Assembly (NCBI GenBank): GCA_031367505.1
Contig: JANLPY010000421.1
Coordinates: 1-64,000, forward strand
Reading direction: 5' to 3'
From: JAKFWF01 sp031367505
GTDB lineage: Bacteria; Pseudomonadota; Alphaproteobacteria; Rhizobiales; Hyphomicrobiaceae
DNA: 64,000 nucleotides
Shown here: positions 49,948-59,186 of the stretch, one piece after another
Layout: every line of letters starts with the position of its first letter
Position numbering within the stretch: position 1 is the first letter of the stretch
Translations under genes and position numbers: made by a program
The notes under the pieces: generated by a model
Database searches by the model: none
What the model was told of the DNA's origin: nothing
The model's input: only the letters and a program-made list of their open reading frames with translations

Positions 49948-52383
49948 GTGAAGTCCAACTATCGTGTCGTGGTTATCGGTGGTGGTGTCGTCGGCGCGTC
50001 GGTGCTCTATCACCTGACCAAAAAGGGCTGGCGCGATGTCGCTCTCCTCGAACGCCTGGAGCTGACATCGGGTTCGACCTGGCATGCGGCCGGCGGGATG
50101 CACACTATCAATGGCGATCCCAACGTCGCCAAGCTCCAGCAATATACGATCAATCTATACAAGGATATCGAGGAGATCTCCGGTCAGTCTGTCGGTCTGC
50201 ATATTTCCGCCGGATTGATGCTAGCTGCCACTCGCGAGCGATACGAATGGCTTAAGAGCATCAAATCCAAGGGCCGCTACATGGGCATGGACCTTGAGCT
50301 CGTCTCCATGGACGAAGCCGCAAAGCTGCTCCCGCTGATCGACAAGACGCAGTTCGTCGGCGCGATGTATGACCCGATCCAAGGTCACCTCGATCCCTAT
50401 GGCACCACGCACGCTTACGCCGGTGCTGCCAAGAAGGGAGGCGCCGAGGTCTACACGCACACGCGCGTTATGGAGACGATACCGCGTGCCGACGGCAGCT
50501 GGGATGTCGTGACCGATAAAGGCACCATCCACGCCGAACATGTTGTCAACGCTGGTGGACTGTGGGCGCGCGAGGTCGGCCGGATGGTGGGCATCGAGTT
50601 GCCGATCCTCGCGATGGAGCATCAATATCTGATCACCGAGGACATGCCCGAAGTCGAAGCGATCAATAAATCGACCGGCAAGGAAGTATTACACGTCGTC
50701 GATTTCGACGGTGAAATCTACATGCGCCAAGAGCGCAAGGGCATGTTGCTTGGCACCTATGAAAAGCATGGCGTGCCGTGGAGCCCAAAGGAAACGCCTT
50801 GGGATTTCGGACCGACGTTGCTGCCTGATGATATGGAACGGATGGCGGAAAATCTGGAAGTCGGCTTCCGGCATTTCCCGGCACTCCAGAAGGCCGGGAT
50901 CAAAAAGATCATCAACGGACCATTCACGTTCGCACCAGATGGCAATCCGCTGGTTGGACCCATTCGCGGCTTGAAGAATTATTGGGTCGCGTGCGGCGTA
51001 ATGGCTGGGTTCTCACAGGGCGGCGGCGTCGGTCTGGCATTGTCGAATTGGATGGCCGATGGCGATCCAGGCATGGATGTCTGGGCGATGGACGTGGCGC
51101 GCTACGGCGATTGGGCGACGCGAGCCTATACCAACGTCAAGGTGCGCGAGAATTATGGCCGGCGGTTCCGCGTGCGGTTCCCGAATGAAGAGTTACCCGC
51201 GGCACGGCCGCTGCGCGTAACGCCGATGTACGCCAAGTGGCTCGAACTCGGCGCCATCATGGGCGACAATTGGAGCGTGGAAGCGCCACTTTGGTTTGCT
51301 CCACCTGGGGTGAAGGATGAATTCTCGTTTCATCGTTCGACTGATTTCACGCACGTACAAATCGAGTGTGACACAGTTCGCAGTAGCGTCGGCATCACTG
51401 AAACTTCGACGTTCGCCAAGTACGTCGTCACCGGAACAAATGCGGAAGGTTGGCTGTCGCACATGCTGGCCAACAAGATGCCGAAGATCGGGCGTCTCAC
51501 GCTTTCGCCGATGCTCAACGAGGCCGGTAAACTGATCGGCGATTTCACCGTGGCCAAGGCCGGTTCGGAACAATTCTATGTGTTCGGGTCGGGCTCGGCC
51601 GAGAAATATCACATGCGTTGGTTTGAAAAGCACTTGCCTCTCGACGGCTCGGTAAGGGTCGAGGCGCTGGGTGCAGCGTTGGCCGGATTGTCGATCGCCG
51701 GTCCTAGGGCGCGCGACGTTCTAGCCAAACTTACTGATGATGACGTTTCGGGCTCGGCGTTCCGTTTCATGGATTTCCGTCACGACATGACGATCGGTAT
51801 GGTCCCGGCAAAGGTGGGGAGGATTTCATTCACCGGAGATCTCGGCTTCGAGATGTGGGTGAAGCCGGAATTCCAGGTCGCGCTATTCGAAGCGCTGTGG
51901 GCCGCGGGCCAGGAGTTCGGCATCAAACCGTTCGGGTCGCGCGCGTTGCTGTCACTGGCGCGGGAAAAGAATTTTGGCACCTGGGCACGCGAGTTCAGGC
52001 CGATATACGGACCATTCGAGGCTGATCTCGGTCGCTTTGTCGATCTCACGAAGAATGATTTTATTGGCCGCGCGGGCGCCGCTGCGGAAAAAGCCAAGGG
52101 GCCCGAACGCCAGCGCGTTGCCTTCGTGGTTGATGCCAGCGATGCCGATGCGATCGGTGACGAAGCGGTTTGGAAGGACGGCAAGGTCGTCGGCTGGATC
52201 ACATCGGGCGGCTTTTGCCATCACGCCGGCCGTTCGTTTGCTATGGGTTATGTGCCAAGCGAAGTGCTTAGCGATGGGGCGGCAAGTGCGAAATGGGAGA
52301 TAGAAATCCTTGGCGAACTTCTGCCGGCCAAGCTGCAGAGAGAACCGTTGTTCGATCCCAAGGCTGAACGCATGCGAGGTTAA
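49948..52383 (+). CDS. Dimethylglycine/sarcosine dehydrogenase-like FAD and folate enzyme
   Basis: A large two-part oxidase/dehydrogenase of 811 residues from GTG 49948, with GGAG 7 bases upstream. The N-terminal DAO domain (about 1-370) has VVIGGGVVGASVLYHL and the WHAAG sequence, where the FAD-bound His stands in dimethylglycine dehydrogenase. A central FAO-M-like domain (about 370-430) and a GcvT-like tetrahydrofolate domain (about 430-790) follow. It probably demethylates an N-methyl amino acid and loads the formaldehyde on tetrahydrofolate. No subunit gene stands beside it. Confidence 0.87.
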   Translation: MKSNYRVVVIGGGVVGASVLYHLTKKGWRDVALLERLELTSGSTWHAAGGMHTINGDPNVAKLQQYTINLYKDIEEISGQSVGLHISAGLMLAATRERYEWLKSIKSKGRYMGMDLELVSMDEAAKLLPLIDKTQFVGAMYDPIQGHLDPYGTTHAYAGAAKKGGAEVYTHTRVMETIPRADGSWDVVTDKGTIHAEHVVNAGGLWAREVGRMVGIELPILAMEHQYLITEDMPEVEAINKSTGKEVLHVVDFDGEIYMRQERKGMLLGTYEKHGVPWSPKETPWDFGPTLLPDDMERMAENLEVGFRHFPALQKAGIKKIINGPFTFAPDGNPLVGPIRGLKNYWVACGVMAGFSQGGGVGLALSNWMADGDPGMDVWAMDVARYGDWATRAYTNVKVRENYGRRFRVRFPNEELPAARPLRVTPMYAKWLELGAIMGDNWSVEAPLWFAPPGVKDEFSFHRSTDFTHVQIECDTVRSSVGITETSTFAKYVVTGTNAEGWLSHMLANKMPKIGRLTLSPMLNEAGKLIGDFTVAKAGSEQFYVFGSGSAEKYHMRWFEKHLPLDGSVRVEALGAALAGLSIAGPRARDVLAKLTDDDVSGSAFRFMDFRHDMTIGMVPAKVGRISFTGDLGFEMWVKPEFQVALFEALWAAGQEFGIKPFGSRALLSLAREKNFGTWAREFRPIYGPFEADLGRFVDLTKNDFIGRAGAAAEKAKGPERQRVAFVVDASDADAIGDEAVWKDGKVVGWITSGGFCHHAGRSFAMGYVPSEVLSDGAASAKWEIEILGELLPAKLQREPLFDPKAERMRG

Positions 52384-52549
52384 TTCGCTGCTATTTCGGT
52401 AAAGTTTTCAACACGATGTTCCGCGTGGAAATGTCGGCACTGGCATTGCTGCCCCGAATCGGTGGAATTTACATACCAGAACTGTGCTGCGTCGTTTTCT
52501 GTCCCAGCGTGGCCGTGCCGCGTGCGTGACAATACGGAGATCCGACGCC

Positions 52550-53092
52550 ATGGTCATCGACGCGCTTGTTGCGCCACTATTGAAAATTGCCCTGTTCCAG
52601 GGGCTTAGGCCCTTGCAGATCACGGAGATCGCACGCCGCGCGGAGCGCATTGTATTTCGCCCTGGTCAGACCATTGTCGAAGCCAATGCCGAGGGCGACG
52701 CTGCTTTCGTGCTGGTATCTGGTGAAGCCGTCCGAACCAAGGGCCCGGACGTTGGCCGCGAGCCTGAAGCGGTTCCTGTCGGTTCGTTGATCGGCGAGAT
52801 GGCGATGCTGGTCGATACAGAATACAGCTCGACCATTGTTGCGCGAACCGCTGTTCGTGCCCTCAAGATTACGCGCACAGGCATGTACGAGCAGATGGGC
52901 GAAGATGCTGGGCTTGCCGAGCACTTGGTTGCAAAAATTTCAGCCCGCCTCAAAGGTTTGGCGGTCGAGCTTCGCGCGATCGATCGGTGTTTGGCTGGTG
53001 AAGATGACGAGGCGTATGCGGCATTGGCGGCGAGCGCGTCACGCGGACTGGCACGCGAAAATAATCGACCAGCAATCGAGACACGACACTAG
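52550..53092 (+). CDS. Cyclic-nucleotide-binding domain protein without HTH
   Basis: A 180-residue protein dominated by a cNMP-binding fold (about 15-125: LFQGLRPLQITEIARRAERIVFRPGQTIVEANAEGDAAFVLVSGE; a phosphate-binding GSLIGEMAMLVDTEYSSTIVART region near 87-110). No C-terminal helix-turn-helix like that of CRP/FNR is seen; the tail is helical and short. It is read from the ATG at 52550 with GGAG 11 bases before. The ligand is unknown, and it may act by protein contact. Confidence 0.8.
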   Translation: MVIDALVAPLLKIALFQGLRPLQITEIARRAERIVFRPGQTIVEANAEGDAAFVLVSGEAVRTKGPDVGREPEAVPVGSLIGEMAMLVDTEYSSTIVARTAVRALKITRTGMYEQMGEDAGLAEHLVAKISARLKGLAVELRAIDRCLAGEDDEAYAALAASASRGLARENNRPAIETRH

Positions 53093-53137
53093 TCGAACTT
53101 TTGTTCGATTGTCTTGGGCTTGTGTCACGTTGGAGGC

Positions 53138-53179
53138 TAAATAAAATCGCGCCCAACTCCGGGGGGAGGAGTTGGGCGC
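53138..53179 (-). terminator. Intrinsic terminator of the small RNA
   Basis: On the minus strand a perfect 12-bp stem GCGCCCAACTCC/GGAGTTGGGCGC (53149-53179) with a 7-base loop is followed by GATTTTATTTAG. It fits a Rho-independent terminator and forms the third hairpin of the RNA. Confidence 0.75.
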
Positions 53180-53285
53180 TTAGGCGCTGTGAAGCGCTGG
53201 AAGCACTGGGAGGGAATCCAGTGCTACAGGTGCGTCATCGGCGAGACGGGGGGCACTGCCGATACAGGCGACGCTACCTGCATAA
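53138..53285 (-). ncRNA. Trans-acting small RNA candidate with anti-Shine-Dalgarno loops
   Basis: About 145 nt on the minus strand with consecutive hairpins: CAGGT..ACCTG with inner ATCGGC/GCCGAT (53227-53280), AGCACTGG/CCAGTGCT (53202-53225) and the terminator stem (53149-53179). A smaller GCGCT/AGCGC hairpin lies at 53184-53197. On this strand the exposed loops read CCCCCCG, TTCCCTC and TCCCCCC, that is CCUCC-type anti-Shine-Dalgarno motifs. This design is that of the cuckoo/CcsR-like RNAs of Alphaproteobacteria. A promoter TTGTAA-N16-TAGATG upstream is possible but weak. Family and expression are inferred. Confidence 0.6.
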
Positions 53286-53429
53286 CCCCATCTAAGCGCA
53301 AACTTTCGAATTACAATAGTGGGTCCGCGCGCAGTTCACGAAAAGTTTACAATTGTTACAGGACTTATCCACAGGTTAGGCTTGCGTGGGGCTGGTATAC
53401 CACAGCCAGTTTGGTTAACGGTCGACGAA

Positions 53430-54152
53430 TCAGCGCTGCTGCAGCTTGCCAATGGCCACGCTCTTGATGTCGAACAATGCAGCATCCACCTCGTCCGTCC
53501 GGTTAACGGTGGATAGCTCGACCTTGGTATCCAGGTTTTGAGCATCGGTCGTCACCCACTCTTTGAGTTCGACAACCGGTTTCACAGCGAAGAAAAGTTT
53601 GATCTTGCCGGGAGCGTCCGGGCTCTTGTCCATCACGGAAATGATGACCAGATCCTCGCTCTCCTGCAGGTCGAGGATCCGAGCGTCGCGCATCAGATCC
53701 ACGTCTTTGCGCAGCAACATACGGAACGGCGTATTGTCGAGCTCATAGCGGTCGTCGCCGCCACCGTCATTGTCCTGGATGGCGAGCTGCTTGCCGTCTG
53801 AAATAACCAGCTGCTTGCTCGGTAGGTTGTAGTCGAACCTAAAGCGGCCGGGCCGCTTTACCGCAAGCTTACCGCGCAGCTTCTTCCCATCCGGATTGGT
53901 CTGTTGGAATACGGCCTTTAGATTGGCTAGATTATTGAAATAGTCGGTGACTTTCTTGATGGTCGCGATCTGCGCTGCGTCAAACACTTTGGCCTCAGTA
54001 CCGCTACCTGGCTGCACTTGCCCGGTCCAGGGCTGCGCTGGTGCCGTTGGAGGTGTCGCTGGTTTTTTCGCTTCTTGCGCCATGGCGGGAAGTGCAATGC
54101 CCACGGCCGTTACAGCAGCCATGACCCCAGATAACGTCGACCGAATGCGCAT
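53430..54152 (-). CDS. lolA: Outer-membrane lipoprotein carrier protein LolA
   Basis: Periplasmic carrier that moves lipoproteins from LolCDE to the outer membrane. It has 240 residues with a signal peptide (residues 1-25, ending AMAQ). A Pro/Ala-rich linker follows. The LolA fold begins about residue 65, with KAVFQQTNPDGKKLRGKLAVKRPGRFRFDYN typical of the family. The gene is 111 bp downstream of ftsK on the same strand, a common ftsK-lolA pairing in Proteobacteria. Confidence 0.93.
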   Translation of the reverse strand: MRIRSTLSGVMAAVTAVGIALPAMAQEAKKPATPPTAPAQPWTGQVQPGSGTEAKVFDAAQIATIKKVTDYFNNLANLKAVFQQTNPDGKKLRGKLAVKRPGRFRFDYNLPSKQLVISDGKQLAIQDNDGGGDDRYELDNTPFRMLLRKDVDLMRDARILDLQESEDLVIISVMDKSPDAPGKIKLFFAVKPVVELKEWVTTDAQNLDTKVELSTVNRTDEVDAALFDIKSVAIGKLQQR

Positions 54153-54264
54153 TTTGCCCCCGAAGCATGACTAATGGAGCCAGCGAATCATCGCAGCTCA
54201 GTGCATGCAATCCCCCATTAATCAGGCAAGATGTGGGCAGCAAGGGGCATCTTGCAGTGATTTA

Positions 54265-56835
54265 TCAGGCAGCGTTTGACGCAGAGCCACCGGACACAAG
54301 CACATCGCGCTTAGCAGCGGCTCCCGCCGGCGTGATGATGCCTTCACGCTCCATGCGCTCGATCAGGTCGGCCGCACGATTGTAGCCGATGCTCAGGCGG
54401 CGCTGGATGTAGCTGGTCGATGCTTTGCGATCGCGCAGCACGATCGCAACCGCCTTCTCGTACAGTTCGTCGACGTTCGATGGCTTCGCGGCAGCTAGGG
54501 CCGCATCCGCGGGTGAAGGCCCGTCGGTGATGCCGTCGACGTAGCGAGGTTCGCCCTCGCTGCGCAGCGACATGACGATCGCCTCGATCTCTTCGTCGGA
54601 CACGAACGGCCCATGAATGCGGGTCAACTGACCAGCGCCCGACGACCACAGCATATCGCCTTGGCCGAGTAATTGTTCGGCGCCCTGTTCGTTCAAAATC
54701 GTACGGCTGTCGATGCGCGAGGCGACCTTGAAGCTGATACGGGTCGGGAAGTTCGCCTTGATGGTGCCGGTGATGATGTCGACCGACGGACGCTGCGTCG
54801 CCATGATGAGATGGATGCCGGCTGCACGCGCCATCTGGGCCAGGCGCTGCACCGCGATTTCGATCTCCTTGCCGGCCGAGATCATCAGATCAGCGAATTC
54901 GTCGACGACCACCACGATGTAGGGCATGGCTTCGAGTTCGAGCACGTCTTGGTGAAAGATCGGTTGGCCCGTGCGGTTGTCGATGCCGGTTTGTACGGTG
55001 CGGGCGAGTTGCTCGCCGCGTTTGGCGGAATTGCGGACGCGATTGTTGAACACATCGATGTTGCGCACGCCCAATTGCGACATCCGCTTGTAGCGTTCTT
55101 CCATCTCCGACACGACCCAGTTCAGCGCTTGAACGGCCTTTTGCGGATCGGTGACGACAGGTGTCAGCAAGTGCGGAATGCCGTTGTAAACGGACAGCTC
55201 CAGCATCTTCGGATCAATCATCAGGAAGCGGCACTCTTCCGGTGAGAGCTTGTAGATCAGCGAGAGGATCATGGCGTTGACGCCGACCGACTTGCCGGAA
55301 CCGGTGGTGCCGGCGACCAGCAGATGCGGCATGCGCGCGAGATCGGTGACGATCGGCTCGCCGCTGATGGTGCGGCCAAGCGCTAGCGGCAGCGTGCCCT
55401 CGCCCGACTTGAACGCATCTGATTCGAGGATTTCCCGCAGGAACACAGTGTCCCGCCTGACGTTTGGCAATTCGATGCCGATCACGTTGCGGCCAGGAAC
55501 GATTGCGACGCGCACGGCTGTCGCGCTCATCGAGCGCGCGATATCATCCGCCAATGCGATGACGCGCGAAGCCTTGGTGCCGCGTGCGGGCTCAAGTTCG
55601 TACAGTGTTACGACAGGACCGGGCTTGATATCTTTTACTTCGCCTTTGACGCCGAAATCGGCCAACACGTCTTCGAGCAGCCGCGCTGTGCCGCGCAGAA
55701 CGGCCGACGTGAAATCTTGCGACGGTTTCGCGTGCGACGGGCGCTTCAGCAAATTGAGACTAGGCCGCTTGTAAGCGTGCTGCGACCGCCGGCTCCAGAG
55801 GCCACCAAGTAAGCTGCCCGATCGGCGGGGTTCGTTGCCCTCATGCGCGATGCCGTTGGGAGCGAACCGTTCGGCGATCTCACGGCTTGCTTCATCGGTT
55901 AGCTCGTCGAACATCGGGCCCCGGTGGATCGCCGTGCGTTGAGGACTGCCATTGCGAGCTGTGGACGAGAGCTCTGTTGCATCCTCTGGGCGTGTGTGAT
56001 CGCGGCCGGGCACCGCTCGGAAATCATTGAATGCGGCTTCGGCGAATGCCTGCTGTTCGCGCGGGCCAGCCGAATCGTAACGCTCCGACGGCACATATTC
56101 TTGTCGCGTCGTCGCGCGGTACATATCGCCGTGTTCGCGAACTCGTGCCCGGCCGGAAAACCGTGATGTAAGGTTTGTCCAAGCCGGCAATCGTCCGCGC
56201 CATCCGATCGAACGAGTATAGCCACGGTGTGATGGATCGGCTTGGACTAGATAGGCCAAGTCGCGCCCACTCAGCCCCAGGCTATGGATCAATGCGGCGA
56301 AGCCCGAGCCGGCCAACACCAGTCCGGCCGCAAGTCCACCGCGTTCTGGATTGATCAATCCGAACATGTTGTTGACCAGCTTGAAGAGCGCATCGCCGAG
56401 GATGCCGCCGAAGCCATGATGCAAGGGCCAGATGGAAAGGGTCGGGAGCGCCGAACTAGCGCCGGCCATCAACAGAATCGCCAATGGAAAAAGGCAAAAC
56501 TTCGCCCGGAAATCCGGAACGTGGCGGGCCAAGATGAGCTCCAGGCCCCAAATGGCCGGCGGCAGCAGCACGAAGATCGCGCCGATGCCGAGCGTCTGCA
56601 GCAATAAGTCTGAAAGAATTGCGCCGCCGGGCCCCAGCAAGTTGCGGGTGGAACCGCCGGTGGCATGCGTCAAGCTAGGGTCGGTAATCGACCAGGTCAG
56701 TAGGCTGATCCAGCCGATCGCGGTCACGGTGCAGAGCACTACACCGGCAAGGCGGGCCGAGGCGCCGAGAATACGATCCTCGAGCGTCGCCGACAGCAGC
56801 CTTTGGGGGTCAATCGCTCTGCTTTCGAAGCCCAT
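54265..56835 (-). CDS. ftsK: DNA translocase FtsK
   Basis: The septum-bound DNA pump that clears the chromosome terminus and activates XerCD at dif. It has 856 residues: an N-terminal domain of about 190 residues with four hydrophobic segments, a linker (about 190-380) and a RecA-like motor with Walker A GTTGSGKSVGVNAMI near 520 and Walker B VVVVDEFADLM. The C-terminal winged-helix gamma domain is IQRRLSIGYNRAADLIERM near 820. It is followed by lolA. The linker is shorter than in Escherichia coli, usual for Alphaproteobacteria. Confidence 0.96.
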   Translation of the reverse strand: MGFESRAIDPQRLLSATLEDRILGASARLAGVVLCTVTAIGWISLLTWSITDPSLTHATGGSTRNLLGPGGAILSDLLLQTLGIGAIFVLLPPAIWGLELILARHVPDFRAKFCLFPLAILLMAGASSALPTLSIWPLHHGFGGILGDALFKLVNNMFGLINPERGGLAAGLVLAGSGFAALIHSLGLSGRDLAYLVQADPSHRGYTRSIGWRGRLPAWTNLTSRFSGRARVREHGDMYRATTRQEYVPSERYDSAGPREQQAFAEAAFNDFRAVPGRDHTRPEDATELSSTARNGSPQRTAIHRGPMFDELTDEASREIAERFAPNGIAHEGNEPRRSGSLLGGLWSRRSQHAYKRPSLNLLKRPSHAKPSQDFTSAVLRGTARLLEDVLADFGVKGEVKDIKPGPVVTLYELEPARGTKASRVIALADDIARSMSATAVRVAIVPGRNVIGIELPNVRRDTVFLREILESDAFKSGEGTLPLALGRTISGEPIVTDLARMPHLLVAGTTGSGKSVGVNAMILSLIYKLSPEECRFLMIDPKMLELSVYNGIPHLLTPVVTDPQKAVQALNWVVSEMEERYKRMSQLGVRNIDVFNNRVRNSAKRGEQLARTVQTGIDNRTGQPIFHQDVLELEAMPYIVVVVDEFADLMISAGKEIEIAVQRLAQMARAAGIHLIMATQRPSVDIITGTIKANFPTRISFKVASRIDSRTILNEQGAEQLLGQGDMLWSSGAGQLTRIHGPFVSDEEIEAIVMSLRSEGEPRYVDGITDGPSPADAALAAAKPSNVDELYEKAVAIVLRDRKASTSYIQRRLSIGYNRAADLIERMEREGIITPAGAAAKRDVLVSGGSASNAA

Positions 56836-56852
56836 GGAGAAATACGCACATC

Positions 56853-58073
56853 CTACGCGACAACATTGACGATCCGCTCCAGCGCCTCCCTGATCACGGC
56901 TGGCGGATGCACGAGCGCCACGCGAATGTGGTTTTCACCGGGATTTACCCCGTTGCGATCCGGCCGGGCCAGGTAGGAGCCCGGCACCACTTTCACACCA
57001 CAGCGTTTCCAAAGGGTTACCGTTGCCTCGACGGAATTCCCTAAATGAGCCATATCGAGCCACAGGAAGAAGCCACCGGCCGGACGGTGATAACCAAACT
57101 TGCCCTTTAGCAGCTGGTCACAAATGTCGAATTTTGCCCGGTAGGCCTGCCGAATGACCGAAACGTGCTGCTCCTCGGCCCAGACCGCCGCCGATGCATG
57201 CTGGATGATGCCCGGCATCTGCGGCGCGGTTAGATTGCGCACTTCGGCCATTGTTTCGAGGAAATCACCGTCGCCGGCCGCGAACCCGGATCGCAGGCCG
57301 GGCAAGTTCGACCGCTTCGACAGCGAGTTGAAAACAACGAGATTGCGGAATCGCTCCGGTGTGCGGGCGCCAACGTCGAGTGCGCCGGTGGGCGGGGTGT
57401 CGCCCGTATAGATCTCCGAATAGCACTCGTCGAAGAACAGCATGAAGTCGTGGCGGCGGGCGAGTTCCAATGCCCGCGTTAGATAAGCCCGGCTGGCAAC
57501 TGCGCCTTGCGGGTTGGCCGGTGAGCACAGGTAAAACGCGACGGTGCGTTCCATCAACTCGACATCATCGGCAACCTCGTCGAGGTTTGGTATATGGCCG
57601 GTGGCTTCGGTCGCATTGAGGAAGATTGCCTCGCAATTGGCGCCATATGCCGCTCCAACGTACGCTTGATAGAATGGGTTCGGCATCAGCACTGCCGGCC
57701 GGCCTTTGACCTGCTTGCGGCCAGCTGCCACCAGCATTGCGAAGAACAGTCCCTCGCGTGAACCGTTGAGCGGATGCACTTCGCGGGTGAAATCGATGCC
57801 GGGCTTCAGGCTATAACGGCGATCGATCCAGGCGGCGATGGTTTTACGGAGATCATCCGAACCACGAATTTTCGGATAGGTGCCGAGCGTGTCCTTGGCT
57901 TCCGCTATCCGATCGACGACGAACGCCGGCATCGTTTCCTTGGGATCACCGGCAGTCATCTCGATGATATTTGCGTGCCCCGGCGGGATCTCAGCCAACA
58001 ACCGGTGGAGCCGCGTGAATGGTGACAGCACCGCGCCCTTGGCCAATGCCTCAAGTCCTTGCAATTCGCTCAT
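56853..58073 (-). CDS. PLP-dependent aminotransferase, class I/II
   Basis: A fold type I aminotransferase of 406 residues from the ATG at 58071-58073. The PLP lysine is in SLSKRSNLPGLRSGF, the Asp-Tyr pair in FFDECYSEIYTG, and the Arg that binds the carboxylate in NHIRVALVHPP. It is related to DapC-like N-succinyldiaminopimelate or to aspartate/tyrosine-type aminotransferases; the substrate is uncertain. It ends 17 bp before ftsK on the same strand, so ftsK may be co-transcribed. Confidence 0.88.
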   Translation of the reverse strand: MSELQGLEALAKGAVLSPFTRLHRLLAEIPPGHANIIEMTAGDPKETMPAFVVDRIAEAKDTLGTYPKIRGSDDLRKTIAAWIDRRYSLKPGIDFTREVHPLNGSREGLFFAMLVAAGRKQVKGRPAVLMPNPFYQAYVGAAYGANCEAIFLNATEATGHIPNLDEVADDVELMERTVAFYLCSPANPQGAVASRAYLTRALELARRHDFMLFFDECYSEIYTGDTPPTGALDVGARTPERFRNLVVFNSLSKRSNLPGLRSGFAAGDGDFLETMAEVRNLTAPQMPGIIQHASAAVWAEEQHVSVIRQAYRAKFDICDQLLKGKFGYHRPAGGFFLWLDMAHLGNSVEATVTLWKRCGVKVVPGSYLARPDRNGVNPGENHIRVALVHPPAVIREALERIVNVVA

Positions 58074-58211
58074 GTCGGATCTCGTTGGTTGGTGGCGGGA
58101 AGAGCAAGCACTCGCCTTAACGCTTGTGCGCCGATCACTCAAGTTGACGGGAGCTAGTTTCTTCGACAAAGCGCCACGCGGCGCGACTAATGGCGCTGTG
58201 TCCGGCGCTGG

Positions 58212-59144
58212 CTATTCCGCCTTGATCCCCTTGGCTTTGATTAGCTTTGCCCACTTCGCAGTGTCGCGCTGCATCAGTTTGGTCAGTTCTTCTGGCGTTG
58301 AGGGCGCGGGTTCTGCGCCCGAGGCCAGCAGTTTCGCGCTCAGCGCTGGGTTGGTGAGTGCAGCACGCACAGCCTTATTTAGTGCCGCAACAGTCTCCGG
58401 CGGTGTCTTTGCTGATACGAAGAACGCATACCAATTATTGGTGTCAATGCCCGTGATGCCCTGCTCGTCCAAGGTCCTGACGTCGGGCAATGCTGGATGT
58501 CGCTTGGATGATGCGATGCCCAGAGGCTTCAACTTGCCGCTGCGGACGTGTCCAATCAGTCCGGGTACGTCGCCGAAAAAGCCGGCAATTTGGTTGCCTA
58601 ATAGGTCCGTGATTGCCGGCGCGGCACCCTTGTACGGAACGTGCAACAACTGAGCGCCCGTGGCATCAATGAGCTGTTCGATGGCGAGGTGTGGAATGCT
58701 GCCCAGACCTGATGAGCCCATCGGGATCGAATCCTTTGCGGCTTTCGCCGTCGCGACAAACTCTGCGGCATCTTTTACCGGATTGTCCGGATTGACGACC
58801 AGCGACACGGCCGCGAAATCGCGCGTCATGTCATAGGGCAGGTTTTCGTAAAGCGCCGGATTGATCGCCACCGCGCCAACACTGGTGATCCAGATCGTGG
58901 TGCCATCGGCTGCGGACCGCATAACTTCGCTCGCACCGATCGCGCCGTTTGCGCCCGGCTTGTTCTCGATCATTACCGTGCGGTCGAGCTCTTTGCTCAG
59001 TTGTTCGGCAACGAGGCGGGCGACACTGTCGACGGGACCACCCGGCGAAAACGCCACGATGATGCGGGTGATTTTCGATTGGGCGAGCGCAGCGGTCGAA
59101 AGTGCCAGAGACAGAATGGCAGCTAAAATCATTCGATATCGCAT
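58212..59144 (-). CDS. Tripartite tricarboxylate-type binding protein (Bug/TctC)
   Basis: A periplasmic solute-binding protein of the Bug family, 310 residues, with signal peptide MRYRMILAAILSLALSTAALAQ (about 1-21). FSPGGPVDSVARLVAEQLS and NKPGANGAIGASEVMRS are family motifs. Such proteins bind carboxylates or aromatic acids. The TctA and TctB membrane genes are not near; orphan Bug proteins are common in this order. It lies between the aminotransferase and the PaaK-like gene. Confidence 0.9.
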   Translation of the reverse strand: MRYRMILAAILSLALSTAALAQSKITRIIVAFSPGGPVDSVARLVAEQLSKELDRTVMIENKPGANGAIGASEVMRSAADGTTIWITSVGAVAINPALYENLPYDMTRDFAAVSLVVNPDNPVKDAAEFVATAKAAKDSIPMGSSGLGSIPHLAIEQLIDATGAQLLHVPYKGAAPAITDLLGNQIAGFFGDVPGLIGHVRSGKLKPLGIASSKRHPALPDVRTLDEQGITGIDTNNWYAFFVSAKTPPETVAALNKAVRAALTNPALSAKLLASGAEPAPSTPEELTKLMQRDTAKWAKLIKAKGIKAE

Positions 59145-59186
59145 GGCATGATGCTCCTAAGCGCGCAGGTACCGGCGGTCGAGACC

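Larger units (their letters stand above)
53093..53429. other. Intergenic region with a predicted small RNA
   Basis: This 337-bp gap lies between the cNMP-binding gene and convergent lolA. It contains the hairpin-rich small RNA candidate (53138-53285) and one perfect DnaA-box 9-mer TTATCCACA at 53365-53373, whose meaning is unclear. Confidence 0.6.

Noticed and set aside
52417..52432. Weak parS-like word TGTTCCGCGTGGAA
   Set aside because: It has three differences from the consensus (CGCGTG core and wrong end) and lies 40 kb from the other sites.
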